NCBI RefSeq assembly: GCF_002940205.1
Contig: NZ_MDSK01000017.1
Location: forward strand, 1 to 64,000
Length of the DNA: 64,000 nt
Direction: 5' to 3'
DNA from: Xanthomonas arboricola pv. guizotiae
GTDB taxonomy: Bacteria; Pseudomonadota; Gammaproteobacteria; Xanthomonadales; Xanthomonadaceae
Below the pieces are notes generated by a model. The model was not told the DNA's origin, searched no databases, and saw only the letters and a list, made by a program, of their open reading frames with translations. The position numbers were made by a program, and so were the translations under genes. Within the stretch, counting starts at the first letter, position 1. The number at the start of each line of letters is the position of its first letter. Below are positions 56,948-64,000 of this stretch, piece after piece.

Positions 56948-59602
56948 TCAGAAGCGCGCTGTCACACTCAGGTCATACGTCACGCCGGGCTGGTACTCGT
57001 ACAGGTCCACCCGATTGCTGCCCAGGCTCTGATATTCCTGGTACTTGGTCTTGAGCAGGTTGCGTGCGGCGAAGTTCAACGACAGCGTATTGCCCGACCA
57101 TACCAGGCCCTTCTTGATCACCAGATCCAGCGAGGTGCCGGGTTTGTCGATGTAATCCGGTTGCCCCGGTCGACCACGCGCGGACACCCGCTCGCCGACA
57201 TAGTTGGCGATCAAGGTGGCCTGGCTGTGGGTGCTCTCGCTTTCCACACCGATCTGCAGGTTGGCGATGTCATCGGATTGCCCCTGCAAGGCCGAGCCAT
57301 CGCGGATGAACAAGGTCGCCTGCACCGGTGCGGTGAAGCCGAAGGGCTGCACGGTGTCGCCATCGCTGGCACTCACCTCCGACTTGGTGCGCGTGTAGTT
57401 GCCGGACACGAACACCCGCTTGTCGCCCCACCAGTCGGCCGCGATCGGCAGGTCCAGATATTTCTTGGCCTCCAGCTCGATGCCGTACAAGGTGGCCTCG
57501 GGCGCATTGATGAAGCTCTGCACGATGCCGCCGCCGGGCGCATCGTTGACGATGGCTTCGATCGGCTTGTCGATGCTCTTGTAGAACGCGCCGACGGTGA
57601 CATACTCGCCCGGCTCGAAGAACCACTCGTAGCGCCCATCCAGGTTGACCAGCTCGCTATCGACCAGGAACGGATTGCCGAAGAACTGGCGGTCGATGTC
57701 CGGGTCCAGGTACTGCTGCGGCGCCATCTCGCGGAACTGCGGGCGCGCGATGGTCTTGGATGCACCAAAGCGTAGCTGCTGGTTCTCGGCAAAGTTCCAG
57801 GTCACCGTGGCCGATGGCAGCGCGTAGCTGTTCTCCAGCGGTGCCACGCTGTCCTGGCGCACGCCAGTGAAGATGTCGTACGGATGCACCGCCTGGGTGG
57901 CGTCTTCGTAACGCACACCGACGGTGGCGCGCAGGGTCGGCACGATCTCACCCTCGGCCTGCAGATACGCCGCCTTGACCTTCAGGGTCGCATCGTACGC
58001 GGCCGCACCGAAGCTGCCGGTGGTCTCGCGCAGGCGCAGCAGATCGTTGCTGAGGTTGTAATCGGAGATCAGGTAATCCACGCGCTGGTACTGGTTGTAG
58101 AACGGCAGCGGGCCGTCCAGCGCCAGGAAGCGGAACTCCCGGCTCCACGCGCTGCGGTCGTTGTCCAGATAGGCCAGACCGCCCTTGACGGTGAAGTCGT
58201 GCTCGATCGGCAAACGCCAGGTCACATCCACCCCACCGCTGGCCACCTTGTCGTCGACCTTGCTGAAGCGGGTGTAGTTCTGCACGCGCGAGGCATCGTG
58301 CGCCCAGTAGCCATCCAGCAACTCGTAGCGAATGCCGGTTTCGTAGGGCACATCGCGGCTGGCATTGGCCACCGCTGCGCGCCATTCGATCTTGAGATCG
58401 TCGTACTCGCCGAACGCGTGCGTGCCGCGCAGCTGGTTGTTGATCAGCTGGCGCTCGTACCACTCGGTGTTGTCGTCGCGCACATCGAAACCGGCCAGCT
58501 CATCGCGGCCGGCACGGCTGCGCGCCACCTTCAAGGTGTCGTGCACGTACAGGGTGGTCCAGCCGATGCTGTGGCGGCCGTATTCCCAGCCCAGGCCCAG
58601 CATGCCGTTGCTGCGCACGTTGTTGCGGGTGGTGGCGAAGTCGTAGTTGGAATTGAACTCGACCGTATCGCCGACAAAGATGCCGTCCTGCTGCTTGCCG
58701 GTGCGCGTGCGCCACTCGTTGTCGTAACTGGCCACCGCGATGATGCCCAGCCTGGCCTCGCCCACGTCCATGCTGTAACCGGCACTGCCGCCGACATTGA
58801 CGTCCGGGGCGATGCTGTCCTTTTCCTGCAGCAGATACAGGTTGGCATCGTTCAAACTGCGGCCGATACGGCGGATGTCCTCGCGCGAGAAGCTGCCCAG
58901 ATCCACGCGCCGGCCGCTCTGGATCGCATCGCGCAACGCGGCAGGCTGCTTGCGGGTGCCATCATCAAAGCCCCATTCGTCATCGCCGGAGCCGTAATAG
59001 GTCAGGCCTTTTTCGCCGGTGCTGACGCTGTTGACGCCGCCACCCACGGTCAGCGACAGGAACGGTTTGTCCGGCACCGCCATCGATTGCAGGTCGATCA
59101 CGCCACCGCCAAATTCGCCCGGATAATCGGCCGAATAGGTTTTTTGCACGGTCACGCTGGCCAGCACGTCGCTGGGAAACAGGTCCAGCGGCACCACGCG
59201 CTGCATCGGCTCGGGGCTGGGCAGCGGCGAACCGTTGAACAATGCCGACGAATAGCGCTCGCCCAGGCCGCGCACATACACGTACTTGCCGCGCGACAGG
59301 CTCAGCCCGGTGACACGCGTCAGCGCCACCGCCGCGCTGCTGTCGCCGGTGCGCTCCATGTCCTCACGGGTGACGAACGATGCCACCTCCGAGGTCTGCA
59401 GCATCGGTTCGGGAATGTACTCGCCGCGCACCACGACCTGGTCGAGTTGCTTGGGCGCACTGGTGGCGGTGCTGCTACTGCCGCTGGCAGAGCCGGCATC
59501 GGTGGTGGTCGACTGCGCCAGCGCAGCGCCGGAAAACAGGAAGGTGGAAATGGAAAGAGACAGGCCCGTCCGCGAGAGACGGGCGACAGCGGAGGTTCGC
59601 AT
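56948..59602 (-). CDS. TonB-dependent receptor upstream of the secretion operon (TBDR 4)
   Basis: 884 residues. The leader ends STFLFSGAALAQ. LDQVVVRGEYIPEPML follows as a TonB-box-like region; the plug has MERTGDSSAAVALTRVTGLS, VYVRGLGERYSSALFNG and YSADYPGEFGGGVIDLQS; the barrel ends VTYDLSVTARF. This plug class is shared with receptors found beside surface beta-helix proteins in several gammaproteobacteria. It follows the broken lipoprotein gene by 79 bp, the two probably being cotranscribed. Ligand unknown. ATG 59602 starts the signal peptide. Confidence 0.9.
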   Translation of the reverse strand: MRTSAVARLSRTGLSLSISTFLFSGAALAQSTTTDAGSASGSSSTATSAPKQLDQVVVRGEYIPEPMLQTSEVASFVTREDMERTGDSSAAVALTRVTGLSLSRGKYVYVRGLGERYSSALFNGSPLPSPEPMQRVVPLDLFPSDVLASVTVQKTYSADYPGEFGGGVIDLQSMAVPDKPFLSLTVGGGVNSVSTGEKGLTYYGSGDDEWGFDDGTRKQPAALRDAIQSGRRVDLGSFSREDIRRIGRSLNDANLYLLQEKDSIAPDVNVGGSAGYSMDVGEARLGIIAVASYDNEWRTRTGKQQDGIFVGDTVEFNSNYDFATTRNNVRSNGMLGLGWEYGRHSIGWTTLYVHDTLKVARSRAGRDELAGFDVRDDNTEWYERQLINNQLRGTHAFGEYDDLKIEWRAAVANASRDVPYETGIRYELLDGYWAHDASRVQNYTRFSKVDDKVASGGVDVTWRLPIEHDFTVKGGLAYLDNDRSAWSREFRFLALDGPLPFYNQYQRVDYLISDYNLSNDLLRLRETTGSFGAAAYDATLKVKAAYLQAEGEIVPTLRATVGVRYEDATQAVHPYDIFTGVRQDSVAPLENSYALPSATVTWNFAENQQLRFGASKTIARPQFREMAPQQYLDPDIDRQFFGNPFLVDSELVNLDGRYEWFFEPGEYVTVGAFYKSIDKPIEAIVNDAPGGGIVQSFINAPEATLYGIELEAKKYLDLPIAADWWGDKRVFVSGNYTRTKSEVSASDGDTVQPFGFTAPVQATLFIRDGSALQGQSDDIANLQIGVESESTHSQATLIANYVGERVSARGRPGQPDYIDKPGTSLDLVIKKGLVWSGNTLSLNFAARNLLKTKYQEYQSLGSNRVDLYEYQPGVTYDLSVTARF

Positions 59603-59681
59603 CGTGGGAGCCCTGGCAACTGAAGAATGAAGCTGGACGCATCGCAAGGCAGCCGCGTTGGCTGCCTTGCGATGCTGTGCC

Positions 59682-61160
59682 TCAGCAGGGACGATCGGCG
59701 GTCAGGCCGCAGGTCCAGCCCTGCCACCAGGTGTCGTTGGCATCGCGCACGCCACCGATGTAGTTCACCTGCTGGAAGAAGCTGCTCACCCCGTTCAAGC
59801 CCTGGAAGGCCGGCACGGCGCTTTCGTTGGCGCCATTGACGAAGGTGTTCTGCAACGTGGACACGCCGTTGGCGACGTTGTTGGTGCCGGCCGCGAACTG
59901 GGTGGCCGCACGCGCGTCGCTGCCGAAGGCCGTCGGGCAGGCGAAGAACACCGAGTTGAAGGTCCCGAGCGTGTCGGCATCGGCCAGGTTGAAGCACACC
60001 AGGCCATCACCGCTGCCACCGGCCGGACGCGTGACGACGGAGTTGTAGAACGCGGCCTGCGTGCCCTGGTTGAGCATGATCGCCGCACCGGCGCGCGCAT
60101 TGCCCACGTAGGTGAAGTTGGCCACCTTCGGGCGCGAATATGGCTGACGGCGCAGGCTGCTCCACTCGTTCATGCGGTCGCCGCCACCGGCGCGCTGCAC
60201 CACGATGCCGAACTGCAGTGCGCCGTTCCAGCCGGCGTCGGTATCCAGCGAATCGTCGTCGGCGCCGGTGATCACGATGTGGCTGCCGTTGACGCTGCCA
60301 CCGAACCATTCGATACCGTCGTCGGAGCTATTGTGGATCTGCACATGATCCAGGCGCGTGCCGCTGCCCACGCCGGCCAGGGTGATGCCCTGCAGCTCGT
60401 TGTTGGGCGAAATTTCGAAGCCCGAATACATCACCCGCAGGTAGCGCATGGAGCCGCTGTTGTCGGTGGCGCTGTTGCCGCCGTAGAACGCATTGGTACC
60501 TTACACCTGCGCCTGGCATTCCGGCGTACCGGAGACCGTGGTGCCCGGGCAGTTGTTGATGGCCGCACGGCCCAGCACCACGATGCCGCCCCACAAGCCG
60601 ATGGTGTTGGCGCTGACCTGGCCCTCCAGCGCCTGGCGCGCGGTGAACACGATCGGGGCGGTGGCGCTGCCTTCGGCAAAGATCTGCGAACCGCGGTTGA
60701 CCACGATGTAGTCGCTACCCGCCGAACCGAACAGGGTCACGCCCGGCTCGATGGTCAGGATGCCCTGCGTGCTGCCGGCAGCCGGTGCGATGGCGTTGCC
60801 GCCGCGGTCGGTGCCCACGTTGACGCGTCCGCTGATCGAATACGCCGTGCCCGCACGTGCCGGCACCACCAGGTTGCCGTTGATGGTGTCCGGCAGCTGG
60901 CAGGCGCGCAGCGTGTTGTTGGCGATGGTGCCGACGTTGGAGAAACCGGTCGGGCAATCGGCGGCCGGGCCGGTCGGTGCCGGAGCGGGCGTGGGTGCAG
61001 GCGTGGGCGCCGGGGTCGGTGCGGGAGCCGGCGTCGGTGCCGGCGGAAATGCGCCCTCGCCGGGCGAGGCGACACGATCGGCACCACCACCGCAGGCCGA
61101 CAACGCCAGCGCGGTACCAAAGGTCATGAGAAGTGTCTTGCTGCTGTTGCGAACGGACAT
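59682..61160 (-). pseudogene. Beta-helix-like surface lipoprotein, split by an in-frame TAA
   Basis: The ORF starts at ATG 61160 with a lipobox (ALALSACGGG), then about 30 residues of Pro/Ala/Thr, and a repetitive beta-helix-like body (DTINGNLVVPARAGTAYSIS, LTIEPGVTLFG, APIVFTARQALEGQV). At 60501-60503 a TAA stop follows CQAQV; the same frame continues without a shift as GTNAFYGGNSATDNSGSMRY and on to TADRPC at 59682. About 220 residues precede the stop and 272 follow it. A single base change from GAA, CAA or AAA explains it. Such proteins may be exported by type II secretion and work with the adjacent TBDR; this is inferred from position. Sequencing error or readthrough should be considered. 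Confidence 0.8.
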
Positions 61161-61267
61161 GCGGCTGATCTCCAGGTCAAGAAAGGTCCGGTATGAAGAG
61201 GAGTCGTCAAGAATTGGTTGCGTTCCGCTCACTGCAGTGGCGAGCACGTTCAAGATCCCCGTCACTT

Positions 61268-61297
61268 TTATAGGGGCTGTCTGTTTCATTTGTCTTA
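61268..61297 (-). promoter_or_regulatory. Candidate promoter of the lipoprotein-TBDR 4 unit
   Basis: Reading on the minus strand, AAGACA (-35, 61297-61292), 18 bp, then TATAAA (-10, 61273-61268). It lies about 110 bp before the ATG at 61160. Directly upstream are two TGTGTC words (about 61303-61316), similar to those in front of gspC. Confidence 0.5.
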
Positions 61298-61349
61298 CGA
61301 CGACACAATTGACACATGCCTGCCACACATTGACATGCACTGTAGGAGG

Positions 61350-62210
61350 ATGACTCCGCCTCCTATCCCCGCTGCCCTGGGCGACTGGATCATTGCGCAG
61401 GCAATGGCCGGCCAGCCGCCCGAACAAGCGCTACAGCCGCTCCTGGATCAGGGCTGGAACGAACAGGACGCCATCGACGCAGTCGAGGCCCTGCTGCGCG
61501 ACCACATCCAGCAGCACGCGCAGACGCATGGCCTGCCGGTGCCGGTGCGCGTGCCGGCAGTGCTGCAGGACAACGATGCCTCGTTGCTGGACCTGGGCGA
61601 TCGCCAGGTGCGCGTGCTGGTCAGCCTGTTGCTGCCGCGCGTGGTGGTGCTGGGCGATTTTTTGTCCGATGCCGAATGCGAGGCATTGATCGCACTGGCG
61701 CAGCCACGCCTGGCGCGTTCGCGCACGGTGGACAACGACAACGGCGCGCAGATCGTGCATGCCGCACGCACCAGCCACAGCATGTGCCTGCAGCTGGGGC
61801 AGGATGCGCTGTGCCAACGCATCGAAGCACGCATCGCCCGCCTGCTCGACTGGCCCGTGGACCACGGCGAGGGACTGCAGGTGTTGCGCTATGCCACCGG
61901 CGCCGAGTATCAGCCGCACTACGATTACTTCGACCCCGCGGCCGCCGGCACGCCGGTGTTGCTGCAGGCGGGCGGCCAACGCGTCGCATCGCTGGTGATG
62001 TATCTCAACACGCCCGAACGCGGCGGCGCCACGCGCTTTCCCGATGCGCACCTGGACGTCGCTGCGGTGAAGGGCAATGCGGTGTTCTTCAGCTACGACC
62101 GCCCGCATCCAATGACACGCAGCCTGCATGCCGGCGCACCGGTCCTGGCCGGCGAAAAGTGGGTCGCAACCAAGTGGCTACGCGAACGCGCGGTGCGCAT
62201 GCCCGGCTGA
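61350..62210 (+). CDS. 2-oxoglutarate/Fe(II)-dependent dioxygenase, prolyl 4-hydroxylase-like
   Basis: 286 residues from ATG 61350. The catalytic core holds the iron facial triad in YQPHYDYFDP (His and Asp) and the distal His in SYDRPHPMTRSLHAG, plus the GAPVLAGEKWVATKWLRE Lys/Arg region for 2-oxoglutarate. The ~90-residue N-terminal part contains a short helical domain (LGDWIIAQAMAGQPPEQAL). AGGAGG abuts the ATG with no spacing, so initiation may use ATG 61335 in the same frame or a site further in. It is divergent from the broken lipoprotein gene. The hydroxylated substrate is unknown. Confidence 0.82.
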   Translation: MTPPPIPAALGDWIIAQAMAGQPPEQALQPLLDQGWNEQDAIDAVEALLRDHIQQHAQTHGLPVPVRVPAVLQDNDASLLDLGDRQVRVLVSLLLPRVVVLGDFLSDAECEALIALAQPRLARSRTVDNDNGAQIVHAARTSHSMCLQLGQDALCQRIEARIARLLDWPVDHGEGLQVLRYATGAEYQPHYDYFDPAAAGTPVLLQAGGQRVASLVMYLNTPERGGATRFPDAHLDVAAVKGNAVFFSYDRPHPMTRSLHAGAPVLAGEKWVATKWLRERAVRMPG

Positions 62211-62271
62211 GAGCGAAGATTGAAAGCTACGCAGTCGCAGGTGGACGAGCATCGCGCACGGCTCTCAACCT

Positions 62272-62345
62272 TGCACACCGACCATCTCCACCGGCCCCTG
62301 CAGCAAAGCTGCAGACCACTCGCTCCGCACAACAGATCTACCCGC
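62272..62345. repeat. Diverged copy of the 24.9-25.2 kb repeat family
   Basis: TGCACACCGACCATCTC (62272-62288) is identical to 24896-24912, and it is followed by CCTGCAGCAAAGC and ACAGATCTACCCGC, matching parts of the ~97-bp units at 24991-25245 with differences. So the repeat family is dispersed. Confidence 0.75.
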
Positions 62346-62754
62346 GCGACCCGAACATGCGCCTGTCCATCCGCAACATCACCGAGCGCAGTGGCGTCCA
62401 CACCAGGCACAGGCCGGCGAGGATGCCCAAGGTATCGGCCAGCGCATCGTAGGGATCCGCGCTGCGGTTGGTGGTCAATGCGCCTTGCGCGATCTCGATG
62501 CCGATCCCCAGCAGCACCAATCCGAATGCCGCAAGCAACAGCGCGCGGCGGGTGGCAAACAGCTGCACCGCCCCCCAGCACAACAGCGCGAAGGTCAAGA
62601 AGTGCTCGGCCTTGTCGCTGTTGGACGGCAGTTCCGGAAACTCTGGCGGCGGCCCCATGCATACCGCAATCACCACCAAGATTGCGGTGATCCACAAGCC
62701 TACCCATAACCGTGGCCGCTGGAATGGGCGCAGCGCCGCACTCACAACCGCCAT
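62338..62754 (-). CDS. VanZ-like small membrane protein
   Basis: 138 residues with four predicted membrane helices (LWVGLWITAILVVIAVCMG, AEHFLTFALLCWGAVQLFA, LLLAAFGLVLLGIGIEIAQG, DTLGILAGLCLVW). The NSDKAEHFLTFALL and GIEIAQ...DPYDALADTLG segments are typical of the VanZ family, whose function is poorly known outside glycopeptide resistance. It overlaps the upstream methyltransferase gene by 13 nt, so they are probably cotranscribed; no functional link is evident. Confidence 0.85.
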   Translation of the reverse strand: MAVVSAALRPFQRPRLWVGLWITAILVVIAVCMGPPPEFPELPSNSDKAEHFLTFALLCWGAVQLFATRRALLLAAFGLVLLGIGIEIAQGALTTNRSADPYDALADTLGILAGLCLVWTPLRSVMLRMDRRMFGSRG

Positions 62755-63926
62755 GTGAGATCGCCCGCCAGAAATGCCGGCGCAAAATCGACGTCGCGCG
62801 CAAAACCCATCACCTGGAAGCGCTCGCCCATTTCGCTGGGCAAGGTCAGCCGCTTGATCTGCTCACGCAGCCGCATGCGCCCGACTTCGTCGGTGCGCGT
62901 GTCGGCCTGCGCCAGCAACGCATCCAGGCCGTTGCCGAGCAGAAAGCTCGCTTGCGTGCAGTAGCCGGCCAGTTCGAAACCGGCTCCGGTGCCGGCTTCG
63001 GCCAACGCAGTGAAGTCCACCGACGCAGTCAGATCCTGCAGGCCCGGCCAGCGATACAAATCCTCATGCATGCGATGGCGATAGAACGCGCGCAGGGTGC
63101 CGTCTTCGCGCTGCGCACGATAGAACTCGCCACGCGGGTAACCGTAGTCGACGAACAACATCGCGCCGCGCTTCAGACCGCCGGCCACTGCCTGGATCCA
63201 GTAGGGCAACTGCGGCAGCAGTTCGGAGCGATAACCATCGGCGAAGGGCTGCTCCAGATAACGTTCCAGATGCCGCACCGCCGCGCCCAGCAAGGCATCG
63301 GCCGGCTGCTCGCCGCGCGCGAATTGCTGCTGCGCATCCAGCACCACGGTTTCTTCATACACCTCGCCATCGCGCAGCGTGAAGCGCGGCGTGGGCAATG
63401 CGTCGATCACTTCGTTGGCGAACAGCACCCCGTCCCAATCGTCCGGGAACGGCCCGTCCAGCCACTCCACCAGATCGAAGACCGGCGGGATCAGGCTGCG
63501 TCCCAGCCGCTCGCGCTGACGCTCGCGCAGGTCGGCGCTGGGCTCCAGGATCGCGTAACGCTCCGGCAGCGCATCCAGCTCAAGCAGACGCTTGAGCGTG
63601 ACTTCGGCGAACGCACCGCTGCCGCCGCCCACCTCCAGCACCCGCGCCTGCGGCCCGAGCTGCTGCAGCACCGGTGCCAGCGCACCGGACACGGTGGCCG
63701 CGAACAACGGCCCCAGCTCCGGTGCGGTGACGAAATCGCCCGCCTCGCCGAACTTGCTGGAGCCGGCGCTGTAATAGCCCAGCCCCGGCGCATACAACGC
63801 CAGCTCCATGAAACGCGAGAACGCAATCGCACCACCGGCGGCGGCGATCTCGGCGCGCAGATGCGCGGCCAGCCGGTCGCTATGCGCCAGGGCGTCCGGA
63901 TCGGGAGTAGGAAGGTCGGCGTGCAT
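62742..63926 (-). CDS. MidA/NDUFAF7-family SAM-dependent protein methyltransferase
   Basis: 394 residues. Family landmarks in order: FSRFMELALYAPGLGYYS, GEAGDFVTAPELGPLFAA, SAM motif VLEVGGGSGAFAEVTL, ILEPSADLRERQRERL and LFANEVIDALPTPRF. In eukaryotes the homologue methylates an Arg of a complex I subunit; the bacterial target is less clear. ATG 63926 (MHADLPTPD) is preferred to an upstream codon at 63995, which has no conserved residues. The gene runs leftward with the VanZ-like gene following. Confidence 0.88.
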   Translation of the reverse strand: MHADLPTPDPDALAHSDRLAAHLRAEIAAAGGAIAFSRFMELALYAPGLGYYSAGSSKFGEAGDFVTAPELGPLFAATVSGALAPVLQQLGPQARVLEVGGGSGAFAEVTLKRLLELDALPERYAILEPSADLRERQRERLGRSLIPPVFDLVEWLDGPFPDDWDGVLFANEVIDALPTPRFTLRDGEVYEETVVLDAQQQFARGEQPADALLGAAVRHLERYLEQPFADGYRSELLPQLPYWIQAVAGGLKRGAMLFVDYGYPRGEFYRAQREDGTLRAFYRHRMHEDLYRWPGLQDLTASVDFTALAEAGTGAGFELAGYCTQASFLLGNGLDALLAQADTRTDEVGRMRLREQIKRLTLPSEMGERFQVMGFARDVDFAPAFLAGDLTWRL

Positions 63927-64000
63927 GCGGGCACCGGTTGCGGGGACAATGCACAGGATAGCCGAGCCCCTTGCAACGCCGAGCGAGTACGCCATGACAG

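Noticed and set aside
63994..64000. ATGACAG at the right edge could be the start of a rightward gene divergent from the MidA-family gene.
   Set aside because: Only two codons are visible, so no coding evidence exists.

Overview
The window is high-GC, gene-dense gammaproteobacterial DNA. It looks like a plant-associated Xanthomonas (inferred from gene content, not from a database search). The grounds are four TonB-dependent receptors (TBDRs), a GlcNAc utilisation cluster built around nagP/nagQ/nagB-II/nagA with its own TBDR, a complete gspC-to-gspN type II secretion operon of the Xcs kind, tandem dsbA-like genes beside cytochrome c4, a plant-type glutamate-cysteine ligase, and Xanthomonas-style intergenic repeats.

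Layout. 0-3.9 kb: the tail of an IS5-like transposase abuts a glycosyltransferase; then an OmpR-type response regulator and its histidine kinase. 3.9-11.6 kb: housekeeping genes (gshA, an AraC regulator, a secreted metallo-beta-lactamase-fold hydrolase, engB, cytochrome c4, two DsbA-like thioredoxin-fold proteins, an endonuclease/exonuclease/phosphatase protein). 11.7-17 kb: glycine-betaine synthesis from choline (betT, betB, betA) with no betI. 17-18.9 kb: two decaying genes (a MarR remnant and a truncated FAD monooxygenase) and a methyltransferase. 19-26.5 kb: TBDR 1, the lytic transglycosylase slt, about 1 kb of intergenic repeats, and the tRNA nucleotidyltransferase cca. 26.7-45.9 kb: a glycan/GlcNAc locus, all on the minus strand: TBDR 3, a Tat-exported GH2 glycosidase, a GH89 alpha-N-acetylglucosaminidase, a frameshifted nagX-like acyltransferase, GntR regulator, nagP, nagQ, nagB-II, nagA and TBDR 2. 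46-56.8 kb: gspN to gspC on the minus strand, so transcribed C to N, with most junctions being 4-nt start/stop overlaps. 56.9-61.2 kb: TBDR 4 and an upstream beta-helix-like lipoprotein gene that is cut by an in-frame TAA. 61.3-64 kb: a 2OG-Fe(II) dioxygenase, a VanZ-like protein and the MidA-family methyltransferase.

How it fits together. The central locus can be read as a route from a complex glycan to central metabolism: outer-membrane uptake (TBDRs), periplasmic trimming (GH2, GH89), inner-membrane import of GlcNAc (NagP), deacetylation (NagA) and deamination/isomerisation (NagB-II), with two local regulators. GH89 and the HGSNAT-like nagX are bacterial counterparts of two human lysosomal enzymes that act in sequence on alpha-linked glucosamine, but nagX is broken here. 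The secretion operon sits directly downstream of a lipoprotein-TBDR pair, which suggests, without proving, a functional link.

Limits: all functions come from motifs and family resemblance read by eye. Starts were chosen from spacing and Shine-Dalgarno-like sequence. No tRNA, rRNA, CRISPR array or prophage was seen.
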